64,000 bases of DNA from Paraoerskovia sediminicola. GTDB lineage: Bacteria > Actinomycetota > Actinomycetes > Actinomycetales > Cellulomonadaceae. The notes beneath the pieces were generated by a model. That model had not been told where the DNA came from. It searched no databases and worked only from the letters and a program-made list of their open reading frames with translations. Within the stretch, counting starts at the first letter, position 1; every line of letters starts with the position of its first letter. Where the stretch lies: the NCBI RefSeq assembly GCF_030296575.1, contig NZ_AP027729.1, positions 2,976,001 to 3,040,000 on the forward strand, written 5' to 3'. Of this stretch, positions 31,911-44,660 are shown piece by piece. A program made the translations under genes and the position numbers.

Positions 31911-31968
31911 GACGGCGTCGGCCGACCGCTCAGGCCTCCGACGGCGTCGGTCGACCGCTCAGGCCTCC
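31911..31968. repeat. Tandem duplication spanning the hmgS stop codon
   Basis: Two 29-base units, 31911-31939 and 31940-31968, differ at one base (GCCGACC against GTCGACC). On the minus strand the hmgS stop (31959-31961) is in the first-read unit, and an identical TGA recurs 29 bases further on (31930-31932). Confidence 0.88.
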
Positions 31969-33137
31969 GACGCCGGCGCGTAGATCCGCTTGTGTCCCTC
32001 GACGCCCACGAAGCGGAACGGTCCGCTCGTCTCGACCGGGTTGGTCCGGTCCGGGGCCGAGCTGTCGTGGTCCCGGTGCAGCTCGAGGTAGCGCTCGTCG
32101 GTGACCGGCGTCCTCGCGTCGAGCAGAGCGCGGGTCTCGGCCGCCCGGGTGGCGTCGCGGTAGCCCGGGCGCAGGACGGCGGAGAACACCTCGCACACCG
32201 CCCCGGACCCGTAGCTGACCATGGCGATGCGGTCGCCGTCGGCGAGCGACCCGTCGTCGAGGATCGCCGCGAGCGCGAGGTAGAGCGACGCGGTGTAGCT
32301 GTTCCCCACGCGCCGGTTGTACGTCGTCGACGTGGCGATCTGGGCGTCGACCTCGTCGCGGTCCAGGCGCGTCCGTGCGGCCTTCGCCAGGTGCCGGTGC
32401 GCCTTGGTCGCCATCCGGGTGAAGGGCTGGTGGTACGCGAACGCCGCGACGTCGTCGAACGCTGCGCCGCCGCGCGCGACGTAGTCGGTCCACGCGCCGT
32501 CCGCCGCCCTCAGGTAGGCCTCCACGGACGCCTTGCCGTCGACCAGCGCGGTGCTCCGGTGGTTGGGTCGCCAGAAGTCCATGACGTCCTCGGTGTGGAC
32601 CCCGGTGACCGGCTCGATCTCGAGCAGCGCAGGGTCGGCCGTGACGAGCATGGCGACCGCTGCGGCGCCCTGGGTGGCCTCGGCCGACGACCCGACGTCG
32701 TAGCGGGCGACGTCGCTCGTGATGACCAGGACCTTCTCGCTCGGGTCACGGGCGACCAGCGCGGCGGCCATCTGCAGCGCGGCCGTGCCGGAGTAGCAGG
32801 CCTGCTTCAGCTCGACGACGCGTGCCGTCACCGGCAGGTCGAGCAGCCGGTGCACGAACACCCCGGCGGCCTTCGACTGGTCGATCCCCGACTCGGTGGC
32901 GAACAGCACCGTCCGCAGGCCGACGGTCCCGTGCCTCTCGACGATCGGCTGCGCGGCGGCGGCCGCGAGCGTGACGATGTCCTCGTCGGGTGCCAGCACG
33001 CTCATCTCGTCCTGGCCGAGCCCGACGTGGTACTTGCCGGGGTCGACGCCGTGCCGGGCGGCGAGCTCGTCGAGCCCGATGACGTGGCTGCCGGTCGCGA
33101 CCGAGAGGTCGTGGATACCGACGGGGTGGTTGCTCAG
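31959..33137 (-). CDS. hmgS: Hydroxymethylglutaryl-CoA synthase
   Basis: Condenses acetyl-CoA with acetoacetyl-CoA to HMG-CoA, an early step of the mevalonate route. The 392-residue thiolase-fold enzyme has the catalytic glutamate E82 (FATESGID), nucleophile C114 (ELKQACYSGTAAL) and H236 (FAYHQPFTRM). The N-terminus SNHPVGIHDLSVATG matches the family. The best-placed start codon is CTG at 33137-33135, six bases after AGGAG (GAGGAGAGAACG-CTG). No ATG, GTG or TTG occurs in frame between the hmgR stop and this point. It is the last gene of the mevalonate operon, 57 bases after hmgR. The spacer holds a palindrome and octamer repeats. Confidence 0.93.
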   Translation of the reverse strand: MSNHPVGIHDLSVATGSHVIGLDELAARHGVDPGKYHVGLGQDEMSVLAPDEDIVTLAAAAAQPIVERHGTVGLRTVLFATESGIDQSKAAGVFVHRLLDLPVTARVVELKQACYSGTAALQMAAALVARDPSEKVLVITSDVARYDVGSSAEATQGAAAVAMLVTADPALLEIEPVTGVHTEDVMDFWRPNHRSTALVDGKASVEAYLRAADGAWTDYVARGGAAFDDVAAFAYHQPFTRMATKAHRHLAKAARTRLDRDEVDAQIATSTTYNRRVGNSYTASLYLALAAILDDGSLADGDRIAMVSYGSGAVCEVFSAVLRPGYRDATRAAETRALLDARTPVTDERYLELHRDHDSSAPDRTNPVETSGPFRFVGVEGHKRIYAPASEA

Positions 33138-33154
33138 CGTTCTCTCCTCGTTCC

Positions 33155-33188
33155 GACCGCAGGACTCCTGCGGTCCTGCGGTCCTGCG
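33155..33188. repeat. Palindrome plus GTCCTGCG octamer repeats in the hmgR-hmgS spacer
   Basis: GACCGCAGGA-C-TCCTGCGGTC (33155-33175) is a perfect 10-base palindrome around one base. GTCCTGCG then occurs at 33173-33180 and 33181-33188, and CTCCTGCG at 33165-33172. The same octamer is repeated in the tkt-tal spacer. Confidence 0.85.
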
Positions 33189-33193
33189 GTCGT

Positions 33194-34225
33194 TCAGCGC
33201 TCGAACTTGACGTGTGCGGCCATGAGCTCGCCCGGGTTCGTCTGGGCTGCGAGCAGCGAGAGCTCTCCGCACCATACGGAAGCCGCGGCGAGTGCCGCGA
33301 GTCGCCGCGCGTTGGCGCCCGGCTCGCGGTCCTCCCGACAGCCGAGCCGGTCCAGGTTCTCCTCGACGAAACCGAGCCCCTTGCCGTTGCCCACCGACCC
33401 GACGATGACGTTGGGCAGCGTGCACGAGAACTCGAGGTCGCCGTCGCGCACCTCGGCCTGCGTGATGCCCTGGGAGCCCTCGACGATGTTGGCGGCGTCC
33501 TGGCCGGTGGCGAGGTAGTACGCCAGGAGCATGTTCGCGTAGTGGGCGTTCGCGGACCGCAGCCCGCCGGCCAGGATGGTGCCCACGAGGTTCTTGCGCG
33601 TGTTGAGCCGGGCGATCGCCTCGGGGGTCGAGCGCAGCTGCTTCTCGACGACGGCGCGCGGGATCCGCATCTGGGTCACGACGTTCTTGCCGCGCCCGAG
33701 GATCCCGTTGACGGCCGTGGCCTTCTTGTCGGAGCAGTAGTTGCCCGAGATGGACTCGTACGCGAGGTCGGGCCACGTCTCGAGCATCCAGCCCATGAGG
33801 CGGTCGGACGCGAGGGTCGCCATGTTGTGCCCGGAGGCGTCCCCGGTGCTGAACTCGAAGCGGACGAACAGCAGGTCGCCCGCGATCTGGTGGTGGACGT
33901 CGATCAGGCGGGCGAAGCGGCTGGTCGACGAGACCACCTCGCGGGCCTCGTGCATGCGGTCGGCCAGCTCGAGCGAGACGCGCAGGGCGTGCTCGGCCCC
34001 CGTGGTCTCGAAGAGCACGGAGCGGCTCATCCGCTCGTCGACGACCGTGGTGCGCAGCCCGTCGTCGACGAGGCGGGTGATCCGCGCGCCGCGGCGCACC
34101 GACGGCCACAGCGGGGACTCGTACGTCGCGAGCGGGACCTCGATCTCGCCGGTGACGGCGTTGCCGGAGACTCGGATCGGTCCTACCCAGCGCAGGGGCA
34201 CCGGGGCGGTGGGCGTCTCGGTCAT
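33194..34225 (-). CDS. hmgR: Hydroxymethylglutaryl-CoA reductase
   Basis: Reduces HMG-CoA to mevalonate, normally with two NADPH. The 343-residue soluble enzyme has the substrate and cofactor motifs of the family: FVRFEFSTGDASGHNMATLA, SGNYCSDKKATAVNGILGRG (catalytic lysine) and RSANAHYANMLLAYY, with the glycine-rich stretch VGSVGNGKG near the end. It resembles the Streptomyces CL190 type. The ATG at 34225 (MTETPTAPVPLRW) follows AGGAG and overlaps the mvaK2 stop. In the operon it is preceded by mvaK2 and followed by hmgS. No membrane segment is present, unlike the eukaryotic enzyme. Confidence 0.94.
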   Translation of the reverse strand: MTETPTAPVPLRWVGPIRVSGNAVTGEIEVPLATYESPLWPSVRRGARITRLVDDGLRTTVVDERMSRSVLFETTGAEHALRVSLELADRMHEAREVVSSTSRFARLIDVHHQIAGDLLFVRFEFSTGDASGHNMATLASDRLMGWMLETWPDLAYESISGNYCSDKKATAVNGILGRGKNVVTQMRIPRAVVEKQLRSTPEAIARLNTRKNLVGTILAGGLRSANAHYANMLLAYYLATGQDAANIVEGSQGITQAEVRDGDLEFSCTLPNVIVGSVGNGKGLGFVEENLDRLGCREDREPGANARRLAALAAASVWCGELSLLAAQTNPGELMAAHVKFER

Positions 34226-35448
34226 CGGTTCTCCTCGGCGGTGGTCGGTGCGGGTGTCGCGCCCTTCGCGGTGGTGCTGCTCGGCGCGGTCGTGCTGTTC
34301 GTCGTCGTGGCGCCCGCCGTCGCGAGCGTGAGGGGCTCGATCCCGGCAGCGCGCCACGCGTGGAGCATCGGGCCCAGGTCCTGACCGGCGGGGGTGAGCG
34401 CGATGCCGCAGTCCCCGCCTCCGGCACCCGACGACTTCCCGGCCCCCGAGGCGAGGGCCGCGGCGTCGGCGAGCGCCTCGAGCTCCGGTGTCTCGATCGC
34501 GACGCCGGCCGAGGCACCGTACCCGCGCAGGGCGTCACGCGCCTCGCGGGTGGCGCGGATCGCCCCTGAGGTGTCGTCGTCGGTGAGCGCCGCGGCGAGC
34601 GCGTCGGCGGCGGCGTCGCTGCGGGCTCCGAACTCGTCCTGCAGCGCGGGGTCGGTGCGTGCCAGTGCGCGGGCCACGAGCGTCCGGCTGGAGGCGGGGG
34701 TCCCGGTCCAGCCCACCGAGAGCTCGATCGTGCTCGCGAGCGGGAGCCGGACGACCTCCAGCCCGGGCCACTCCATGTCGAGCGCGGCGGCGCGGTGGAC
34801 CTCGAGGAGGTGCGCGACCCGCGCGCGGTCGGGGGCGCGGTAGTGGACCCGACCGCCGTAGGTCGCCGCCGCGAGGTCGCCGCCGGAGCCCGAGACGTCG
34901 TGCCTGACCTGGGCTGCCAGCGCCAGCCGCAGCACGGCGTCGTCGTCGGTCGCCAGGCCGTACAGCTGGCCGAGCGCGCGGACGACGGCGACCGTCACCG
35001 CGGCGCTCGACCCCAGGCCGAGCTTGCGCCCGTCGACGGCGTCGAGCTCGCTGCGGATGCTCAGGTGGTGCCCGACCAGCGTGCGACCGTGGGCGGCCGC
35101 GACCTGCTCGACGGCGGCGATCGCGCTCAGGACGGGCAGGGCGGCAGGGACGTCCCGCTCGGTGACGAGGCCGTGCTCCGCGCCGGGGAGCGGCGTGCCC
35201 GCCGGACGATCCGCACTCCCGTGCGGGCGTCCGCGACCCGTGTCCCTCGCACGGTCCCACCGCAACGTCCCGCCGATGACGGCGGACCTGATGGAGCCAG
35301 TGTCGGAACCGTCGTCGGAACGGTCGTCGGTGACGACCTCCACGGTCACGTACCGGTCGACGGCGGTCAGAACGGCCGTGCCGCCCTGCCGCAGCACCCC
35401 GTACTCGCCTGCGAGGTAGAGCTTGCCGGGTGCGCGTGCGGTGATCAC
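34222..35448 (-). CDS. mvaK2: Phosphomevalonate kinase
   Basis: Second kinase of the mevalonate pathway, making diphosphomevalonate. A GHMP-fold kinase of 408 residues: N-terminal substrate motif ARAPGKLYLAGEYGVL, ATP loop KLGLGSSAAVTVAVV, and C-terminal motif SGAGGGDCGIAL. The start is GTG 35448, overlapping the mvaD stop by four bases; the stop overlaps hmgR. The last 35 residues are a Thr/Ala-rich low-complexity tail (ATTTNSTTAPSSTTAKG). An internal stretch of about residues 50-90 is rich in Asp and Gly and may be a loop. The order mvaK1-mvaD-mvaK2 is shared with other actinobacterial mevalonate clusters. Confidence 0.92.
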   Translation of the reverse strand: MITARAPGKLYLAGEYGVLRQGGTAVLTAVDRYVTVEVVTDDRSDDGSDTGSIRSAVIGGTLRWDRARDTGRGRPHGSADRPAGTPLPGAEHGLVTERDVPAALPVLSAIAAVEQVAAAHGRTLVGHHLSIRSELDAVDGRKLGLGSSAAVTVAVVRALGQLYGLATDDDAVLRLALAAQVRHDVSGSGGDLAAATYGGRVHYRAPDRARVAHLLEVHRAAALDMEWPGLEVVRLPLASTIELSVGWTGTPASSRTLVARALARTDPALQDEFGARSDAAADALAAALTDDDTSGAIRATREARDALRGYGASAGVAIETPELEALADAAALASGAGKSSGAGGGDCGIALTPAGQDLGPMLHAWRAAGIEPLTLATAGATTTNSTTAPSSTTAKGATPAPTTAEENR

Positions 35449-36418
35449 AGCGCCGCGACCCGTGCGTCGGGGCCGGGGCCCGCGACGATGAGCCGGGTGA
35501 CGCCGTCCTGCTCGCCCAGCGCGCGCGAGACCTCGTCGCGGTCGGCGCGGGGGCACAGCACCTTGACGTTCGGGCCCGCGTCCATCGTGGCCCACGCCCG
35601 CAGGCCCGAGGCGCGCAGCTCGCGCACGGCGTGCAGGATCCGGACGGTGGCCGGGCTCCAGTAGAGGACCGGGGGACGGCGCCCAGCATCGTCGCGTGCA
35701 TCCGCAGGGCGTTGTTCTCGGCGATCTCGCCGAGCCGCACGACGTCACCGGCCCGCACCGCGTCGCGGGCCGCGTCGAGGTCCTTGGGGTTCTGCTCGGC
35801 CCACGCCGGGTAGAACGGGGAGGTCTCGACGGTCCGCCGCATCGCCTCGCGGCTCGAGACGGACTTGGGGCCGGCCTCGAGGACTGCCACGACGAGGGCC
35901 GGGTCGAGGTCGGGGGCCGGGACGGGCTCGGCGTACGACGAGTCGTCGTCGGTGCCCGCGTGCCACTCGACGACGCCGCCGAACACCGACCGCGACGCCG
36001 ACCCGGAGCCGCGGCGGGCGATCCGCGACAGGCTGCGCCGGTCGAGGTCGAGCCCGTATGCGCCGGCGGCGGCGAGGGCCAGCGCGGCGAAGCCCGAGGC
36101 CGAGGACGCGAGGCCGGCACCGGTCGGGATCTCGTTGCGGGTGTCGACGCGGGCTGCTCCGGTGCGCCCGGCCGTGCGGCGCACGAGGTCGAGGAAGCGC
36201 ACGACGCGGTCCTTCGCGACGCCGTCGACCTCCCGGCCGTCGAGGACGACGACGTCGCCGGGCGCGTCCAGGTCGGTCGTGACGGTCGTCGTCGTCGGGC
36301 ACACGTCGAGCGTGAGGGAGAGGGATCCCGTCACCGGCAGGACCAGGTCCTCGTCGCGCTTGCCCCAGTACTTGACGAGGGCGATGTTGGGGTGCGCGAC
36401 GGCGGTCGTCGCGCTCAT
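35445..36418 (-). CDS. mvaD: Diphosphomevalonate decarboxylase (frame break near 35673)
   Basis: Makes isopentenyl diphosphate from diphosphomevalonate using ATP. A GHMP-fold protein of about 324 residues after repair. It starts MSATTAVAHPNIALVKYWGKRD, with the family substrate loop, and has the ATP loop PTGAGLASSASGFAALALA and SGSASRSVFGGVVEW. The frame breaks at the plus-strand G5 run 35671-35675. One added base gives MLGAVPPVLYWSPATVRI and joins the C-terminal part with the family motif ATMDAGPNVKVLC. Its start overlaps the mvaK1 stop and its stop overlaps the mvaK2 start, so translation is coupled. The other genes are intact, so this is probably a base undercall. Confidence 0.92.
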
Positions 36419-37539
36419 GACGCACGCCCTCGGTCGGGCGCGGCGCCGGAGGCGGCGGGCGGGAGCACCCAGCTCCCGACGGCCCCGGCGGACTCCAGGG
36501 CGTCGACGATCCGGTCGGCGTCCTCGGGGGTCGGGGCGAGCGCGAGGACGCACCCGCCCTGCCCGCCACCGGTCAGCTTCGCGCCCAGGGCTCCGGCACC
36601 GACCGCCGCCTCGACGAGCCTGTCGAGGGCCGGGTGGCCGGCGCCGAGCTCGCTGAGCATGTCGTGCGCCGCGGTCATGCGGCCGCCGAGCGCCTCCCGG
36701 CGGTCCTGCGCGAGGTCCTCGGCCCCGGCGAGGGTGAGCGACTCGAGTCGGTCGAGGAGGACGCTGCCGCGGTGCGGCGAGCGCTCGACGAACGCCGCGA
36801 CGTCCGCCACCGCCTCACGGGTGGTGCCCCGGACGCCCGTGTCGGCGACGACGAGGCTCGTGCCGAGGGCGACCGGCAGCGGCGTCGATCGGCCGGCGCG
36901 GAAGAGCAGGGCGCCCGAAGCGCGGGTCGCGCGTGCGTCCAGTCCGCTCGGGCGGCCGTGGGCGACGCGCTCGGCGACCTGGACGAGGTCGAACCGGCCT
37001 TCCTCGTCGAGCTCGGAGCCGTGCAGCTTCACCAGGGCGTCGACGATCGCGTGCGCGGCCGCGGCGGACGCGCCGAGGCCGCGGCCGACGGGGATGCCGG
37101 TGCGGACGGCCAGGTCGACGCCTGCCGGGCTGCAGCCGAGGTGCTCGGAGGTCGCGCGCGCCGCGGTCACGAGCGGGCCCAGCACGTCGGGGGCCCGGTC
37201 GAGGGGGCCGGCGTACTCCTCGGTGCGCAGCGTCGCCGCGCCGGTGGTCCGGGTGGCGACGACCGTGACGCGCAGGTGGGGGAGCGCCAGGGCGATCGCG
37301 GGCCGGCCGTGGACGACGGCGTGCTCCCCGAGGAGGATCACCTTGGCGTGGGCGGAGCCGGTCGCCTGCTCCCCGTCGGCCGCGGGGCCGGACGGCGCGG
37401 CACCGGTCACGACGGGCAGGGCAGCGGACGACGTGGCGGACGACGTCCCGGCCCGTCCGTTCTCGCCCTCGCCGTCGCCCGCGCCCTGACCGCGCGTCCC
37501 GGACCCGGCGCGCGAGCTGTCAGTGATCACGGGAGACAC
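36415..37539 (-). CDS. mvaK1: Mevalonate kinase
   Basis: Phosphorylates mevalonate. A GHMP kinase whose core begins near residue 62 with GSAHAKVILLGEHAVVHGRP and has the ATP loop IPVGRGLGASAAAAHAIV and the C-terminal motif KLTGGGQGGCVLAL. The total length from ATG 37539 is 374 residues. The first 60 residues are a disordered Gly/Ala/Pro stretch that may not all be translated, since a start closer to the core is possible. The ATG overlaps the end of idi by 20 bases. The stop overlaps mvaD. First of the three GHMP kinases in the operon. Confidence 0.9.
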   Translation of the reverse strand: MSPVITDSSRAGSGTRGQGAGDGEGENGRAGTSSATSSAALPVVTGAAPSGPAADGEQATGSAHAKVILLGEHAVVHGRPAIALALPHLRVTVVATRTTGAATLRTEEYAGPLDRAPDVLGPLVTAARATSEHLGCSPAGVDLAVRTGIPVGRGLGASAAAAHAIVDALVKLHGSELDEEGRFDLVQVAERVAHGRPSGLDARATRASGALLFRAGRSTPLPVALGTSLVVADTGVRGTTREAVADVAAFVERSPHRGSVLLDRLESLTLAGAEDLAQDRREALGGRMTAAHDMLSELGAGHPALDRLVEAAVGAGALGAKLTGGGQGGCVLALAPTPEDADRIVDALESAGAVGSWVLPPAASGAAPDRGRAS

Positions 37540-38095
37540 TGGCGAATGACGGGAAACGGGACGAGACGGCCGGCAGAGCGGTATCCCAGACGTGGTCGAA
37601 CCAGGCCGTCAGCCCGTGCTCGGCGCGGACGGCGGCGAGCCCGTCGGCGTCGACGAGACGGACCGAGTCCACCTCGTCCGGGTTGAGGGCGAGCGGACCG
37701 TCCGTGCGGGCGACGAAGACGTGGTTGAACTCGTGCTCGGCCAGCCCGGTCCGCTCGTCGAGGACCTGGTAGCGCACGGTGCCGACCTCTTCGAGGTCGG
37801 CGAGGGCCAGACCGAGCTCGTCGGACGCGCGGCGGCGGACGGCGTCCGCGGGAGCCTCCCCGGCGAACGGGTGCCCGCAGGCGGTGTTGGTCCACACCAG
37901 CGGTGAGTGGTACTTCACGGCTGCGCGGCGCTGGAGCAGCAGGCGACCGCCGTCGAAGGCGAAGAGCGAGAAGGCTCGGTGGAGCGTGCCGGGCGCGGCG
38001 TGCGCCGCGAGCTTCTCCATCTCGCCGGTCGCGGTCCCGTCCGGGTCGACGGTCTCCACGAGGATCGGCGGGCTCTGGCTCACGTCGCTGGTCAC
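37520..38095 (-). CDS. idi: Isopentenyl-diphosphate isomerase, type 1
   Basis: Interconverts isopentenyl and dimethylallyl diphosphate, giving the two C5 units for isoprenoids. About 191 residues from GTG 38095. It is a Nudix-fold metalloenzyme: TLHRAFSLFAFDGGRLLLQ, catalytic cysteine in WTNTACGHPFAGE, and the glutamate motif RRRASDELGL. This is the Zn/Mg type 1 enzyme, whereas the known Streptomyces mevalonate clusters use the flavin type 2 enzyme. The start is uncertain: GTG 38083 is also possible, and the open frame extends upstream to 38251. It heads the operon and is divergent from uvrC, so the promoter must lie in 38096-38249. Confidence 0.92.
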   Translation of the reverse strand: MTSDVSQSPPILVETVDPDGTATGEMEKLAAHAAPGTLHRAFSLFAFDGGRLLLQRRAAVKYHSPLVWTNTACGHPFAGEAPADAVRRRASDELGLALADLEEVGTVRYQVLDERTGLAEHEFNHVFVARTDGPLALNPDEVDSVRLVDADGLAAVRAEHGLTAWFDHVWDTALPAVSSRFPSFASVSRDH

Positions 38096-38236
38096 TTCCC
38101 CGTCGGTCGGCTGCGCACGCAGGACACGTGCCCGTCGAGGGTACTCGCCCGGAACCCTCCCCGGGGTGCCGAACCGCCAGGTGTGGCGGGGCGCACGCCC
38201 CGGCACGGACGGCGCACGGGTGTCGGTCGTGCGACG

Positions 38237-38242
38237 TACCCT
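38237..38242 (+). promoter_or_regulatory. -10 box of leaderless uvrC
   Basis: TACCCT ends seven bases before the ATG at 38250. No ribosome-binding site or LexA box is visible. Confidence 0.55.
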
Positions 38243-38249
38243 CTGACGC

Positions 38250-40382
38250 ATGGCCGATCCAGCGACCTACCGTCCGCGTGCGGGCGAGATCCCCACCTCG
38301 CCCGGCGTGTACCGGTTCCGCGACGAGCACGGCCGGGTCGTGTACGTGGGTAAGGCGAAGAACCTGCGCGCGCGGCTGTCGAGCTACTTCCAGGACGTCG
38401 CCAACCTCCACCAGCGCACCCGCACGATGGTCACGACCGCCGCGTCCGTCGAGTGGACGGTCGTGGGCACCGAGGTCGAGGCACTGACCCTCGAGTACAC
38501 CTGGATCAAGGAGTTCGACCCGCGGTTCAACGTCAAGTACCGCGACGACAAGTCGTACCCCTACCTCGCGGTGACGCTGGGGGAGAGGTTCCCGCGCGCC
38601 CAGGTCATGCGTGGCAAGAAGCGACCGGGGACCCGGTACTTCGGGCCCTACGGCCAGGCGTGGGCCATCCGGGAGACGCTCGACCTGCTGCTTCGGGTGT
38701 TCCCGGTCCGGACCTGCTCGCCAGGGGTGTTCCGGCGCGCGGAGCAGTCCGGGCGGCCCTGCCTGCTGGGCTACATCGACAAGTGTTCGGCGCCCTGCGT
38801 CGGCCGCGTCGACGAGGACGAGCACCGCGCGATCGCCGAGGACTTCTGCGCCTTCATGGCCGGCGACACCGCGCGGTTCGTGCGCAGGCTCGAGGAGCGC
38901 ATGCGCGACGCCGCGGCCGCGACGGAGTACGAGCAGGCGGCACGGCTGCGCGACGACATCGATGCGCTCCGGCGCGCCACCGAGAAGAACGCCGTCGTGC
39001 TCACGGACGGCACGGACGCCGACGTCTTCGCGCTCGCCGGCGACGAGCTCGAGGCCGCCGTGCAGGTGTTCCACGTCCGCGGCGGTCGCATCCGCGGCCA
39101 GCGCGGCTGGATCGTCGAGAAGGTCGAGGACCTGTCCGACGCCGAGCTGGTGGAGCACCTGCTGCAGCAGGTCTACGGGGCGGCCGAAGAGCTCGATGCC
39201 GCACCGCCCGAGGGTCCGACGGGGGACGACGGCGCCGTCCCGCCGCGCCACGGCCGCGGTGCCGGGCGCGCGGATCAGCAGGTGGTCCCGCGCGAGGTCC
39301 TCGTGCCCGTGCTGCCGCCCGACCCGGACCAGGTCGCCACGTGGCTGCGCGGGCTGCGTGGCTCGCGCGTCGACGTCCGCGTCCCGCAGCGCGGGGACAA
39401 GCGAGAGCTCGCCGCGACCGTGCGGAACAACGCGGAGCACGCGCTCGTGCTGCACCGCACCCGTCGGGCGGGCGACCTGACGACGCGCAGCCGCGCGCTG
39501 AGCGAGATCCGCGAGGCCCTCGACCTCGGCTCGGCGCCCCTGCGCATCGAGTGCTACGACATCTCGACGACACAGGGCACGAACCAGGTCGCGTCGATGG
39601 TCGTCTTCGAGGACGGCGCGGCCCGCAAGGGCGAGTACCGGCACTTCGCGATCCGCGGCGCCGACGGCGACGGCGCCCGGGACGACACCGAGGCGATGCA
39701 CGAGGTCATCACGCGGCGCTTCCGCCGGTACCTCGTCGAGCGTGCCGGGTCACCCGACCCGGACGCGCTCGCGGGCGACGCGGTGACGGGTGACTCCGAC
39801 GGGGATGTCGACGGTGCCGCGGACGGAGCCGCTGGTGCGGGTGCCGGTGCGAGCGTGCCGCGACCGACCTCGGGCGAGGTCGGCCCGGAGCTCCCCGAGC
39901 GTCGGTCGCGGTTCGCGTACCCACCGAACCTCGTCGTGGTCGACGGCGGCCCGCCGCAGGTCGCGGCGGCGCAGCGCGCCCTCACCGAGCTCGGGGTGCA
40001 GGACGTCGCGCTGTGCGGCCTGGCGAAACGGCTCGAGGAGGTGTGGCTCCCGGACGATCCGTACCCCGTGATCCTGCCCCGCTCGTCCGAGGGCCTGTAC
40101 CTCATGCAGCGGATCCGCGACGAGGCCCACCGCTTCGCGATCACCTACCACCGTTCGAAGCGGGGCAAGGGCATGACGGTCTCCGTCCTCGACGGCGTCG
40201 CCGGGCTCGGGCCGACCCGGCAGACCGCGCTGCTCAAGCACTTCGGTTCGGTCAAACGGCTCCGCGCGGCGACCGCTGAGGAGATCGCCGAGGTCAAGGG
40301 CGTGGGGGAGCGGACCGCGCGCGCCGTGGTCGAGGCGCTCGCGGGCGACGCGGGGACACCTGCTGGCATGCTGGGTCCATGA
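38250..40382 (+). CDS. uvrC: Excinuclease ABC subunit C
   Basis: UvrC makes both cuts around DNA damage after UvrB loading. The 710-residue protein has the N-terminal GIY-YIG nuclease (residues about 16-95, [20 protein letters not shown]), a cysteine-rich segment ([19 protein letters not shown]), a UVR domain ([20 protein letters not shown]) that contacts UvrB, the RNase H-like second nuclease ([20 protein letters not shown] and VVVDGGPPQ), and C-terminal helix-hairpin-helix motifs ([20 protein letters not shown]). Asp/Gly/Ala-rich inserts near residues 320-345 and 510-550 are actinobacterial additions. Its stop overlaps the start of rapZ. Confidence 0.97.
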   Translation: MADPATYRPRAGEIPTSPGVYRFRDEHGRVVYVGKAKNLRARLSSYFQDVANLHQRTRTMVTTAASVEWTVVGTEVEALTLEYTWIKEFDPRFNVKYRDDKSYPYLAVTLGERFPRAQVMRGKKRPGTRYFGPYGQAWAIRETLDLLLRVFPVRTCSPGVFRRAEQSGRPCLLGYIDKCSAPCVGRVDEDEHRAIAEDFCAFMAGDTARFVRRLEERMRDAAAATEYEQAARLRDDIDALRRATEKNAVVLTDGTDADVFALAGDELEAAVQVFHVRGGRIRGQRGWIVEKVEDLSDAELVEHLLQQVYGAAEELDAAPPEGPTGDDGAVPPRHGRGAGRADQQVVPREVLVPVLPPDPDQVATWLRGLRGSRVDVRVPQRGDKRELAATVRNNAEHALVLHRTRRAGDLTTRSRALSEIREALDLGSAPLRIECYDISTTQGTNQVASMVVFEDGAARKGEYRHFAIRGADGDGARDDTEAMHEVITRRFRRYLVERAGSPDPDALAGDAVTGDSDGDVDGAADGAAGAGAGASVPRPTSGEVGPELPERRSRFAYPPNLVVVDGGPPQVAAAQRALTELGVQDVALCGLAKRLEEVWLPDDPYPVILPRSSEGLYLMQRIRDEAHRFAITYHRSKRGKGMTVSVLDGVAGLGPTRQTALLKHFGSVKRLRAATAEEIAEVKGVGERTARAVVEALAGDAGTPAGMLGP

Positions 40383-41312
40383 CGAGCGAGCCCGACCCGA
40401 TCACCGTCCCGACGGGGTGCCGGCCGCCGAGGCGGCAGCGTCGACCCCACACCCCACGGTCCGCGAGGTCTTCGTGATCACCGGGATGTCCGGTGCGGGT
40501 CGGTCGCGCGCCGCCGCGGTCGTGGAGGACCTCGGCTGGTACGTCGTCGACAACCTGCCGCCCCGCATGCTGATCCCGCTCGTCGACATGATGACGCGGT
40601 CGGCGTCGACGCTCGACCGCGTCTGCGCTGTCGTCGACGTGCGCGGCGGCGAGTTCTTCGACGACCTGCTCGAGGTGCTCGAACACCTGCAGCAGTCCGG
40701 CGTGGAGCACCGCGTGCTCTTCCTGGACGCCGACGACACGGTCCTGGTCCGGCGGTTCGAGCAGGTCCGCAGGCCGCACCCGCTGCAGGGGGACGGCCGG
40801 ATCCTCGACGGGATCGGCGCCGAGCGCCGGCTGCTCGACGCGATCCGAGAACGCGCCGACACCGTGATCGACACGTCGTCCCTGAACGTGCACGACCTCG
40901 CGCGCGAGGTCCGGGACGCCGTCACGTGGGGCGCGGCGGACGACCTGCACGTGAACGTCGTGTCCTTCGGGTTCAAGTACGGGATCCCGATCGACGCCGA
41001 CCACGTGATCGACATGCGCTTCCTCGCCAACCCGTACTGGGTGACCGAGCTCCGGCACCTGACCGGCAGGGACGCGCCGGTCCGCGACTACGTCCTCGGC
41101 CTGCCCGGAGCGGTGACCTTCCTCGAGCGCTACGTCCACGCGCTCGAACCCGTCCTCGCCGGCTACCTCGACGAGGAGAAGCGCTACGTGACGATCGCCG
41201 TCGGCTGCACGGGCGGCAAGCACCGGTCCGTGGCGACCAGCGAAGAGCTCGGCGCGCGCCTGCGTGACGCCGGGTACCGCGTCACCGTGACGGCACGCGA
41301 CCTGGGGAAGGA

Positions 41313-41316
<4 letters not shown>
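40379..41316 (+). CDS. rapZ: RNase adapter RapZ / nucleotide-binding protein (frame break near 40416)
   Basis: A P-loop protein of the RapZ/YvcJ family. It binds nucleotides and, in other bacteria, controls amino-sugar synthesis through small RNAs or responds to cell-wall precursors. The Walker A loop is [11 protein letters not shown]. The C-terminal domain has [20 protein letters not shown], the family's best motif, and [14 protein letters not shown]. The reading frame begins at ATG 40379, overlapping the uvrC stop: [11 protein letters not shown], then a break at GGGG 40414-40417. One more G gives [13 protein letters not shown] and the intact protein, about 312 residues. The alternative is to start at GTG 40417 without any break, but that GTG has no ribosome site. 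rapZ-yvcK-whiA is a conserved set. Confidence 0.93.
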
Positions 41317-44632
<3,316 letters not shown>

Positions 44633-44660
44633 TCGTCCCCACGGACGGTTGAGACCCATG

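Noticed and set aside
31959-38095. Mevalonate block as a mobile element
   Set aside because: No integrase, transposase, direct repeats or tRNA boundary was seen at either end, so insertion is only inferred from gene order.
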